15,397 nt of DNA, from the NCBI GenBank assembly GCA_038248505.1, contig JBBRXJ010000080.1, positions 1 to 15,397 of the forward strand. Reading direction: 5' to 3'. A program made the translations under genes and the position numbers. Each line of letters opens with the position of its first letter. Positions within the stretch are counted from its first letter, which is position 1. The DNA comes from JBBRXJ01 sp038248505. Lineage in GTDB: Bacteria > Bacteroidota > Bacteroidia > Bacteroidales > JBBRXJ01. The notes beneath the pieces are model-generated. The model ran no database searches, was not told the DNA's origin, and saw nothing but the letters and a program-made list of their open reading frames with translations. Shown here in pieces: positions 8,389 through 15,329 of this stretch.

Positions 8389-9276
8389 TTACTTCCAATT
8401 TGGTTTTTCAGGCAAATACTGTTGAAATTCGTTGTTCAATTTCTTCTGATAATCCCCCGCAAATGTCCCGTTAAAGAAACGATCCATAGCTTCTTTATTA
8501 AAACGCTCCCAAGAAGCTTCTTCATGCCCTGGGTTTATTGGATAAAACAACACGTCATTTTTCTCAGCCGCTTTGCGGTCTCCATCTGCATCCCCAATCA
8601 TTAAAATCTTATGATCGGGATATTTATTCTTTGCCGCTAAAGTTAAATGCTCGGCTTTTGTACCGTATTCTTGTCCTGCAATGATATGAATAAATTGATC
8701 AATTTTATTTTCCTCCCACTCTCTTTTTAAAGCGTCAACGGGTGTTTGAGACACAACCATTGCATCAGCACGTTCATTTAATTTTATTAAAGACTCGCGC
8801 ACAAAAGGAAAAGGCTCCATGCCAAAAACCATGTCTTCAATGTCATTATTTAGGCTAATACTCCATTCTAAAGCTTTTACTAGAACCGGATCTGCATGTT
8901 TAATGATATATTCCTTAAGCGCAGGATTGCCCATACGGGTTTCATTTTTAATCCACTCCTGAAGTGGATCCATGTCCATTAGTTTAACACCTCTAGCCTT
9001 TACATCGGGACGTTCAGCAAGTAAACGATGAGTTTCTACAACTGCAATAAAGCGATTGCAGCCACGTGTTTTTGAATAGAGATTTACAAAATCCCATGTT
9101 TCGCGAGCATATTTTGAAACGTTCTGCAAACCAAAATGTTTAATAAAATTGGGGCAGAAGCACTCTTTGTGCTTTATTTCCATGGTATCAAAGGCACAAC
9201 CATCAGAATCAATACCAATGAAGAATTCTTTAGTAGGTTTAAAATTGCGCAATACTTGTTGAAGATCAGATGACAT
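8389..9276 (-). CDS. HAD-superfamily hydrolase (probable phosphatase)
   Basis: A 295-residue haloacid dehalogenase-fold hydrolase. Motif I is D23-S-D25-G in GIDSDGCAFD, motif II is serine 176 in VVSQTP, the motif III lysine is probably K207 in GTKAEH (K184 is an alternative), and motif IV is GDADGD at 228-233 with its acidic pair. The large insert between motifs I and II (about 30-150) is a helical cap with conserved-looking aromatic and basic stretches such as YSKTRGCNRF, which should define the substrate. The substrate is not known; proximity to sugar-acid enzymes suggests a phosphorylated sugar or sugar acid, as inference only. It lies upstream of the LarA-family gene on the same strand but 195 bases away, with a separate promoter for that gene. 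No exact promoter element was found in front of it. Confidence 0.82.
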   Translation of the reverse strand: MSSDLQQVLRNFKPTKEFFIGIDSDGCAFDTMEIKHKECFCPNFIKHFGLQNVSKYARETWDFVNLYSKTRGCNRFIAVVETHRLLAERPDVKARGVKLMDMDPLQEWIKNETRMGNPALKEYIIKHADPVLVKALEWSISLNNDIEDMVFGMEPFPFVRESLIKLNERADAMVVSQTPVDALKREWEENKIDQFIHIIAGQEYGTKAEHLTLAAKNKYPDHKILMIGDADGDRKAAEKNDVLFYPINPGHEEASWERFNKEAMDRFFNGTFAGDYQKKLNNEFQQYLPEKPNWK

Positions 9277-9322
9277 AAATTCGTTCTTTTCTTATTATTA
9301 TTAATTAGCGGTGTAAAAATAA

Positions 9323-10315
9323 CTATTTTCTAATAATAACCTTCATTACTTCTGCTCCTGCTTTTAATACATAAATGCCAGCCGGATAATTGTTTATATT
9401 AATAATTAGAGCGCCTGTTAATAATTCCGAAAAAAACTCCTCTCCGTCAATACTAAATAGCTGAACACTTGAAGGCACAGATAATACAGTAATATGATAG
9501 ATTGCAGGTATAGGAAAGGCTGATAGTCTATTTGTTGATGGTTCTAGTTCCGGGACAGTTACTCCTAGTTTTAGTTTTGACCAAATCATTTCTTTATAAG
9601 AATATGCTGGGGACTCTGAATAATTGGCAACATTATAGTAGGTGTCGTGAGAATTTGAAAACCATGATGAACCAACTAAAGTATCAAAATATTTATTTTT
9701 CAATAGTTGCTGTCCATCTCTCAAAACATATAAACCATCGAACACATATTGCCTTACCTTCATTCTCAAACACTCAAACGTACCAGCAGGTGTGTTTATT
9801 GAGCCATAAGCATTCACATTAACAAATGCGGTTCGTCGGCTATGTTGAGTTAAACTATCATTCCCTTTGACAGAAAAAGTAAAAGAAAAATTATAACAAA
9901 CCTTATAATGCAAAGGAAACTTCATTGTTTTAAACGGAGGTTCGAATTTTATGATTTGGGTATCCTATAAAGTAATTGTGCTACGACCAAGAGTATAAAG
10001 AGCAGAATCAGTAAGGCGCATATACATACTAAACGTTTGATTATCCTCCAATAAATTTGTGAGCGGAAATGAATCAACAAAAGGATCCACTGCTGGATCA
10101 TCATAATATATCACAGATGTGGCGTTTTCTATAAGAGAGGAATAATCCCAGTTTTTATATCCAGTATCATTAACATTAAAACTCGGTGGTATCTTTGCGC
10201 TTGTTAGGGCATACATTTCACCAAATGCAAGAACATTTTCACCGGTAAAAATAATTTGTTATTGAGCTGCTATATTTGAAAACAGCAACAATGATAATAG
10301 CTTAAAGGTTCTCAT
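9323..10315 (-). pseudogene. Secreted T9SS cargo protein gene with two in-frame stops
   Basis: A single minus-strand frame of 331 codons is interrupted only by TAA at 10259-10261 and TAG at 9965-9967. Before the first stop is a complete signal peptide, MRTFKLLSLLLFSNIAAQ. The mature part then begins QIIFTGENVLAFGEMYALT and continues without frameshift across the second stop into a beta-rich region. The last 70-80 residues are a type A sorting domain of the type IX secretion system: FPIPA, SVQLFSIDGEE, then NYPAGIYVLKA and a basic tail ending IIRK. The middle is not recognised. Both stops could come from CAA and CAG by single C-to-T changes. A promoter element remains upstream. The gene is probably inactive; partial products from internal starts (10216, 9925) would lack a signal peptide. 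Confidence 0.8.
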
Positions 10316-10348
10316 GGTTTAGTGTTTAGGATATAATAATGATAAATA

Positions 10349-10356
10349 CAAAATTA
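10349..10356 (-). promoter_or_regulatory. Bacteroidota -7 promoter element for the decayed T9SS cargo gene
   Basis: The minus strand reads TAATTTTG, an exact TAnnTTTG match 33 bases before the ATG at 10315. The promoter looks preserved although the gene carries nonsense codons. Confidence 0.5.
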
Positions 10357-10510
10357 ATATTTATCACTTCAGCACAATGTAATATTTTCAATACTGTTTA
10401 TATAAGAAACGTACCTAAGGGCACGATTCTTATCTGATATGGATATGCTACAGATAATCTGTCTCGTAGGTGACAAATATTTTTATTATAGGTGAGTTAT
10501 AAAACAAGTT

Positions 10511-10537
10511 AAGGATTGGCCGTGAAGCACAATCCTT
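10511..10537 (-). terminator. Hairpin terminator after the fructuronate reductase gene
   Basis: AAGGATTG and CAATCCTT form a perfect 8-bp stem around an 11-base loop, 33 bases past the TAA stop of the SDR gene. On the minus strand the hairpin is followed by a moderately T-rich stretch (AACTTGTTTTAT), so it is a reasonable but not ideal intrinsic terminator. Confidence 0.6.
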
Positions 10538-10570
10538 AAAAAAACAAAAAATTTTATATAAATATAGGGC

Positions 10571-11422
10571 TTAAACGCCTGAATAGGCATTAAAACCTCC
10601 ATCGACAGGAATTGTAACGCCAGTAATAAATGAACTTGCATTTGAAAGTAAGAATAACACGGTACCTTGCAAATCTTCAGGTTCGCCAAATTTTGCCATA
10701 GGAGTACCAGCTATAATTTTATTACCACGAGCAGAGAGTTCCCCTGATTTTTCATCATACAGTAAGAACCGATTTTGATTGGTAACAAAAAAGCCAGGAG
10801 CAATACCATTAACGCGCACTCCCATTTTTGCAAAATGAACGGCAAGCCATTCAGTAAAATTATTTATTGATGCTTTAGCAGCTGAGTATGCTGGAATTTT
10901 AGTTAAAGGTCTAAAAGCATTCATTGAAGATATGTTAAGAATAGCGCCTTTCCCACTCACCACCATTTCCTGAGCAAATACCATAGTAGGTAATAATGTT
11001 CCTAAGAAATTCAAATCAAAAACCTTTTGAAAGCCTTCTATTTCGAGACCGAAAAAGGTATCTTGTAAATTACCCACATTTTGAGGAGTAATTTCTTCAA
11101 CTTTAGTAGTAGCTTTAGGAGAATTACCTCCAGCTCCATTAATAAGTAGGTCGATTTTACCAAACTCTTTAAGAATTAATTCTTTGGCTTTTTCGAGAGA
11201 TGACTTGTCAAGCACATTGCCCTCAACACCAATTGATTTAACCTTATACTTCGCTACTAAACTCTCAGCAACTTTATCTGCATTCTCTTTGTGCAAGTCA
11301 ACAATAGCTACATTTACACCAACGGAAGCTAAAGCTTCACAAATAGCCGTTCCTAAAACACCGCCACCACCAGTAATAACACAGGTTTTACCGCTTAAAT
11401 CATCAAATGAAATTTTGTTCAT
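10571..11422 (-). CDS. SDR D-fructuronate reductase / D-mannonate oxidoreductase (UxuB/YjmF-type)
   Basis: A 283-residue short-chain dehydrogenase with the nucleotide loop TGGGGVLG at 17-24, NGAGGN at 95-100, the catalytic serine in NISSMNAF (about 165), and Y179 and K183 in YSAAK. Several stretches, including INGAGGNSPKATT, FDLNFLGTLLPT, NISSMNAF.PLTKIPAYS, APGFFVTNQNR and the C-terminus PVDGGFNAYSGV, match the SDR-type UxuB (Bacillus YjmF) subgroup as I recall it. That subgroup interconverts D-fructuronate and D-mannonate with NAD(P)H. It is divergently arranged with the UxaE-type gene, whose product would supply fructuronate. It has its own promoter and terminator. The oxidoreductase class is certain; the substrate is likely, though a related sugar acid is possible. 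Confidence 0.83.
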   Translation of the reverse strand: MNKISFDDLSGKTCVITGGGGVLGTAICEALASVGVNVAIVDLHKENADKVAESLVAKYKVKSIGVEGNVLDKSSLEKAKELILKEFGKIDLLINGAGGNSPKATTKVEEITPQNVGNLQDTFFGLEIEGFQKVFDLNFLGTLLPTMVFAQEMVVSGKGAILNISSMNAFRPLTKIPAYSAAKASINNFTEWLAVHFAKMGVRVNGIAPGFFVTNQNRFLLYDEKSGELSARGNKIIAGTPMAKFGEPEDLQGTVLFLLSNASSFITGVTIPVDGGFNAYSGV

Positions 11423-11503
11423 ACTTTTATTTTTAAATGTTTATAGTTTACCAAATGAAATACATTACAGCCATCTCTTATTCACATTTATAGTGAAGAG
11501 GCA

Positions 11504-11511
11504 CAAAAATA
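11504..11511 (-). promoter_or_regulatory. Bacteroidota promoter for the fructuronate reductase gene
   Basis: The minus strand reads TATTTTTG, an exact TAnnTTTG match, with a TTG 18 bases upstream as a possible -33 element. The leader would be about 75 bases and contains an imperfect hairpin, CTCTTCAC against GTGAATAAGAG, close to the start of transcription. The 173-base divergent interval shared with the epimerase gene is the likely regulatory site for both. Confidence 0.55.
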
Positions 11512-11546
11512 ATCAAAATAAAACATGAACAAGTTGAGAATTAATA

Positions 11547-11554
11547 TAATTTCG
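11547..11554 (+). promoter_or_regulatory. Possible -7 element for the UxaE-type gene (one mismatch)
   Basis: The plus strand reads TAATTTCG, one base away from TAnnTTTG. Initiation near 11561 would leave only a few bases before the ATG at 11566 but about 35 bases before the ATG at 11596, which supports the downstream start. No -33 element is evident. Confidence 0.35.
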
Positions 11555-11595
11555 TATTTAGATAAATGTTATTAAAAACACTTAAAATTAAAGCA

Positions 11596-12846
11596 ATGAA
11601 GATAGGTAAATACTCATTTGGTATTGGAGATCGTTTTGGTCAACAAGGTGTAGCTCAGCTAAGAGCACTAATGAAAGCAAAAGATTTGGGTGTTGAGATT
11701 GTTCCTGTATGGAATAAATCAAATCGTGAGCATACATTTATTCATTCACATCCTTCGGATACTAGAATAGAAGCAGATAAAGCGGTCAAAAAGCTTGCAT
11801 ATACTGGTCAATATTTTGTTGATGCTGATCACATCAACCTAAATAATGTAGATAACTTTATTGAAAGTTGTGACTTTTACACGCTTGATGTTGCCGATTA
11901 TATTGGCAAAAAAGCGGATGACGTCCATCTAAAAGATTTTATTAATCGCAATAAAAAATATACGGGCAAAATTAACATACCGGGAATAGCTAAAGCCTTT
12001 GAAGTAAGTGAAGAACAACTCGAAAAAATTGCTGCTAAATTTTTATTTGCAACGCACGAAGCGGGTAAGATTTTTCGTCATATTGAGAGTAAAAAGGGGG
12101 ATGGTAATTTTGTAGTAGAAGTTTCAATGGATGAAGTTGATGAGCCACAATCGCCAATTGAAATGCTTTTCATTTTAAAAGCACTTGCTGAGGAAAAAAT
12201 TCCTGTACAAACCATTGCACCAAAGTTCACCGGTCGTTTTAACAAAGGCGTTGATTACGTTGGTGACCTTGATAAATTTGCTCAAGAATTTGAAGAAGAT
12301 TTATTAGTAATTGATTTTGCCGTTAATGAATTTGGCCTGCCAAATAATTTAAAACTAAGTGTACATTCAGGAAGCGATAAGTTTAGCATTTATCCAATAA
12401 TGGGCTGTTTAATTAAGAAACATGATAAAGGTATTCATGTGAAAACCGCTGGCACCACATGGCTTGAAGAAGTCATTGGACTTGCATTGGCTGGAGGTAC
12501 TGCACTTGAGCTTGCAAAAAACATCTATATTAAAGCCCTTGAACGAGGTGATGAACTTATGAAACCTTACGCAACAGTTATTGATATTGATAAATCAAAA
12601 CTACCAACACGCGAACAAGTAATGGCATGGGATGGTCAAAAATTCGCCAATAGCCTACGTCACATCCCAGGTCATCCTGATTTTAATGCCTCTTTCAGGC
12701 AACTAATACATGTTGCCTTTAAGGTAGCAGCTGAATATCAGAATGTTTACATCAATGAAATACAAGCCAATTCGATGATTGTAGGCAATCAAGTACATGA
12801 GAATATACTTGACCGACATGTAAAGCGATTGTTTGATTTAAAATAG
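11596..12846 (+). CDS. uxaE: Tagaturonate epimerase family protein (UxaE-like)
   Basis: The protein belongs to the UxaE family, first described for Thermotoga tagaturonate epimerase, which converts D-tagaturonate to D-fructuronate in galacturonate catabolism. Family-like blocks appear in order (numbering from 11596, 416 residues): FGIGDRFGQQG near the N-terminus, DADHI at 76-80, the acidic VSMDEVDEPQSP at about 176-187, KFTGRFNKGVDYVGDL at about 210-225, LSVHSGSDKFSIYPI at about 254-268, HVKTAGTTWLEE at about 281-292 and RQLIHV near the C-terminus. Histidines and acids in these blocks probably bind the metal. Ten extra residues are possible from an ATG at 11566, but MKIGKYSFGIGD is the usual family beginning. 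It is divergent from the UxuB-type reductase, the next enzyme in the route, and followed by a strong terminator. Confidence 0.85.
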   Translation: MKIGKYSFGIGDRFGQQGVAQLRALMKAKDLGVEIVPVWNKSNREHTFIHSHPSDTRIEADKAVKKLAYTGQYFVDADHINLNNVDNFIESCDFYTLDVADYIGKKADDVHLKDFINRNKKYTGKINIPGIAKAFEVSEEQLEKIAAKFLFATHEAGKIFRHIESKKGDGNFVVEVSMDEVDEPQSPIEMLFILKALAEEKIPVQTIAPKFTGRFNKGVDYVGDLDKFAQEFEEDLLVIDFAVNEFGLPNNLKLSVHSGSDKFSIYPIMGCLIKKHDKGIHVKTAGTTWLEEVIGLALAGGTALELAKNIYIKALERGDELMKPYATVIDIDKSKLPTREQVMAWDGQKFANSLRHIPGHPDFNASFRQLIHVAFKVAAEYQNVYINEIQANSMIVGNQVHENILDRHVKRLFDLK

Positions 12847-12875
12847 GAAAATAGGCTAAGGGCCTGTAGACATAT

Positions 12876-12911
12876 GAAAACGATGATTATATCATCGTTT
12901 TCTTTGTTTTA
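12876..12911 (+). terminator. Strong intrinsic terminator after the UxaE-type gene
   Basis: GAAAACGATGAT and ATCATCGTTTTC form a perfect 12-bp stem with a 3-base loop, followed by TTTGTTTT. It begins 30 bases after the TAG stop and is a textbook Rho-independent terminator on the plus strand. Confidence 0.9.
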
Positions 12912-12935
12912 ATAAGTTTGCTTATTCGTTGGCAT

Positions 12936-12971
12936 ATAGCGAAACAAGAACGTGGTTTCTTGTTTCGCTAT
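12936..12971. repeat. Perfect 15-bp inverted repeat with 6-base loop
   Basis: ATAGCGAAACAAGAA and its exact complement TTCTTGTTTCGCTAT flank CGTGGT. The hairpin lies between the epimerase terminator and the 3' end of the convergent pseudogene. Neither side has a clear T tract, so it is not a standard intrinsic terminator. It may be a bidirectional transcription barrier, an RNA-stabilising hairpin or a dispersed repeat; the window contains no second copy that I could find. Confidence 0.75.
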
Positions 12972-13057
12972 GGAAAATTTCTCTGCTACCATGCGATACA
13001 ATCGCGCGTAAATGGGGGGTTACGTATGCCTTAGGTAAGCAACAGTTTCGATGTGTT

Positions 13058-14604
13058 TTATTTCAATTCTATGCTTAGTACACGTATAGAACCAGAAACG
13101 CCTTTGACTCCAAATGAATTATATGCCGATGTATAGGGAATTACTATGGTTGAATTATCTATTACAATTCCAAATTCAGGCATTGGAATCACCTTTTGTT
13201 CAGCATTTAAAACTAAGGACGATTTGCCTATATTCCCATTAATACTAACCTTTGTAGCCACAAACATTCTTTTTGACGGCTTTTTCATATTTGATATCTT
13301 TTTCTTTTACTCAATGTATGAGTCGATATTATTAGGATGATCATTGTAAAAAAAGTACTAGTCTCTTCCTTTTAAAACGGAAATATACGAATTGCATAAT
13401 CCACCATCATTTTTTGTGGTTTGAGCTTTGTTTATAACTACATCCTTAATTAATGAACCATCGTTTGCATAATACAAAACGACAATATTACGATTAGCAT
13501 AGAAATCGTTTGAATAACTAGTACTTGCCCCAGTAGTATGGTTAACATACCTATCCGACGATGTGCTATTACTAGAATATTCAAGTACCAAAGCATTGGT
13601 GTAGTCATCTATAAAATACAAGTCTTTTATGATGTAATTTAATTCTATTGAAATTTTTAAATCAACACTTATCCTAATCAATTCGTGTGTTGACAAATTG
13701 ATGGAGTATTGTGCCAGACCATTAAAGTTACTTATTGATTTTATTTGGGGATTCAAATCTGCCGTTGTGCCAATAAAAACAAGCTCATTGGTTTCCTTTC
13801 TATAATATGATTTTAAATTTGCGATGTGCTTAGTCCCTTGATTTTTTTTGTTGTTGTTACATTTCCATCGTCTTGCATATTTATTTAAAAAATGACGGCC
13901 TCTCTAAAACTTGTAGTCTTTATATAAACCATATTGTCATCGGTTAAAAAGCATTCGAAATTAATTAAATCATAATATCGATATGGTAATTTTAGTTGAA
14001 CTCGGCCTGAACGATTTAAATTATCTTCATACACATTGATAATATACGAATCGCTTGAATCAATATCGTAATTCAGGGATTCGACTACCAATAATTTACT
14101 CTTGTCGGGAGATACCGCAGTTTTGTATTCGCAAGTGAACCCCAATACCTTGTATTTTTCTCAAACAAGTTCTGTTGTTTGACCAGTATAAGCGCCATTC
14201 TCATCTATCTCATGCGCTTCAAAAACCTTTTCTGTTGTTTTTCCTCGATAGCCTCCGGCTAGAACATATACCTTATTATTTATTATATGTAAGTCGTTAT
14301 AATAATTCACCCCGTAACTTTTATCTACTACTTTTGTATCAGGTTTAGGCTTGTCCATAATTACATTCTGTGCTGATAAGGAAAGATTTTTAAGTGAGAA
14401 TCTGGGATTTCTTTTTTATAAGTATTAGGAATACGTTTTTTCGTTAACGTGATAAACAAAAAAATCGTTGTTCAGTGTATACATTTTTCGTACATACCCA
14501 TAATCCTTGCGTTCATAGGCTCCTGGGAGTTGTACTTTTATTTCCTATGCGAATGTATTTATGCTAATAAATACACAAAGTAAAATCTGATAAACATTTT
14601 TCAT
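13058..14604 (-). pseudogene. Long secreted protein gene with seven in-frame stops and one frameshift
   Basis: About 515 codons remain readable from an ATG at 14602-14604 to a TAA at 13058-13060. A signal peptide, MKNVYQILLCVFISINTFA, ends exactly at a TAG (14545-14547). Further stops in the same frame are TAA 14425-14427, TAA 14416-14418, TGA 14161-14163 and TAA 13885-13887. One base appears missing in an A8 tract (13842-13849); beyond it the frame resumes as NQGTKHIANLKSYYRKETNE and is broken by TAG 13358-13360 and TAA 13307-13309. Segments such as NNKVYVLAGGYRG, AVSPDKSKLLVVESL and ELVFIGTTADL look like repeated beta strands of a propeller-like secreted protein, but I do not recognise the family. 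Short frames within it (13058-13288, 13358-13756, 13885-14145, 14161-14358) are fragments, not separate genes. Confidence 0.8.
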
Positions 14605-14897
14605 ACGTTTTTATTTTTTTCTATTCGAATTTATTTAAAGATATTTGATTCGAATAGAACTTTGACTATTTTCTGTTATATTTTCTTATTATAAAAATAC
14701 GACAGTTCGTATTGTATGGTTTCGAGATAAACATCATTTATATTGGTTGTGTACCTGCGGCACACGATATCATTTTCAATATATCTACTACCCTATCGCT
14801 AAAGTACGTGTCCACTCGTGTGGTAGTTGGGTTTAATATTTGTATACCACGCGATAAAGTCGCTCGGTAACGAGGGATTTATTGAAATCATTTTAAT
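14605..14897. other. Intergenic stretch with inverted repeats and no recognised gene
   Basis: This stretch separates the secreted-protein pseudogene from the truncated toxin. It holds the 10-bp inverted repeat at 14621-14657, an imperfect inverted repeat (CGTGTGGTA at 14817-14825 against TACCACGCG at 14845-14853) and a hairpin-like GTGTACC/GGCACAC near 14750. A minus-strand frame without an ATG start (14738-14878, 46 codons, containing TTTRVDTYFSDRVVDILK) looks faintly protein-like. I cannot assign it. The toxin's family similarity stops at about 14870, so this stretch may be foreign DNA joined to the toxin gene. Confidence 0.4.
14621..14657. promoter_or_regulatory. 10-bp inverted repeat over the secreted-protein promoter region
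   Basis: CTATTCGAAT (14621-14630) and ATTCGAATAG (14648-14657) are perfect complements 17 bases apart, and each arm itself contains the palindrome ATTCGAAT. They flank a minus-strand TATCTTTA, one base from TAnnTTTG, about 30 bases before the pseudogene ATG. The arrangement suits a dimeric repressor operator, but the regulator is unknown. Confidence 0.45.
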
Positions 14898-15026
14898 TTA
14901 TTTTGCTGTCAATTTGATAAGCTTTTCAGCATATGTCGTTGTATCATTCCTTTTTGTCCAGTATTTTAGGATTTCTCTACGTTGACGAGCTGCTGTTTCT
15001 GTCCAAACTATAACTCTTTCAGCCAT
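14898..15026 (-). pseudogene. RelE/ParE-type toxin, truncated after 42 residues
   Basis: The ATG at 15024-15026 lies inside the antitoxin gene, overlapping its end by 19 bases, as is usual for toxin-antitoxin pairs. The frame reads MAERVIVWTE, then ARQRREILKYWTKRN and TYAEKLIKLTAK, the N-terminal half of Bacteroidota RelE/ParE-type mRNA interferase or gyrase-inhibitor toxins, which are normally 90-100 residues long. It ends at a TAA (14898-14900). Similarity continues for about ten codons past the stop (IKMISINPSL) and then disappears, so the 3' half with its catalytic residues is missing. The toxin should be inactive. Confidence 0.75.
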
Positions 15027-15277
15027 TTCAAATCATTTTTATCAAGTTGAGATTGATGTATTAATTTTCCAACCTTAATATCCTTTTCACTAAGTTGTAA
15101 CATTAATAATTGTTCCCCAGTTAATTTTACTGATTCATTTTCAAGTGAACTATTTTCAACTAATTGAGACAAAGCAGCTAAATAATTCTTATTAGAAATG
15201 GTTAAAAGCTGATCAATAATTCCGTTACGTATCTTGTCAATTGTCGCCATATATTTAATCCCAGAAGTCGCAGACAT
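15008..15277 (-). CDS. Antitoxin of a RelE/ParE-type toxin-antitoxin pair
   Basis: This 89-residue protein immediately precedes and overlaps the toxin fragment, in the usual antitoxin-first order. It is charged and predicted helical, with MATIDKIRNGIIDQLLTISNK near the N-terminus and LSEKDIKVGKLIHQSQLDKNDLKWL near the C-terminus. The C-terminal part would wrap the toxin; DNA binding would reside at the N-terminus or come from another subunit. A second possible start is M10 at 15250. Position and length, more than sequence identity, support the call. The frame is intact although its partner is truncated, so it may persist as an orphan that still binds the palindromes over its start or cross-neutralises related toxins. 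Confidence 0.65.
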   Translation of the reverse strand: MSATSGIKYMATIDKIRNGIIDQLLTISNKNYLAALSQLVENSSLENESVKLTGEQLLMLQLSEKDIKVGKLIHQSQLDKNDLKWLKEL

Positions 15278-15322
15278 AACAAAAAAACATTATAATTAAT
15301 TATAAATAAATTAGTTATGTCT
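15272..15322. promoter_or_regulatory. Concentric palindromes over the antitoxin start (candidate operator)
   Basis: AGACATAAC (15272-15280) and GTTATGTCT (15314-15322) are perfect complements. Between them lies the 16-bp palindrome TTATAATTAATTATAA (15290-15305), and the two symmetries share the same centre, near 15297. The outer arm overlaps the antitoxin ATG. Toxin-antitoxin operons are usually autorepressed at such sites, so this is the likely operator. The sequence is very AT-rich, which weakens the inner palindrome as evidence. Confidence 0.5.
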
Positions 15323-15329
15323 TTGACAG

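Noticed and set aside
9965..10216. 83-residue and 200-residue proteins at 9965-10216 and 9323-9925
   Set aside because: Both lie in the same frame as the upstream signal peptide and are separated only by stop codons; they are parts of one broken T9SS cargo gene.
10430..10457. Inverted repeat TTATCTG/CAGATAA as a mobile element end or operator
   Set aside because: Only 7 bp with a 14-base spacer in AT-rich sequence and no flanking duplication; not distinguishable from chance.
11566..11595. ATG at 11566 as the start of the UxaE-type protein
   Set aside because: It adds ten residues that are not part of the family N-terminus and lies almost at the predicted transcription start; the ATG at 11596 fits better, although the upstream one cannot be excluded.
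14161..14358. Short minus-strand frames at 13058-13288, 13358-13756, 13885-14145 and 14161-14358 as separate small genes
   Set aside because: They are consecutive pieces of one reading frame (with one shift at the A8 tract) downstream of a single signal peptide, so they are fragments of one pseudogene.
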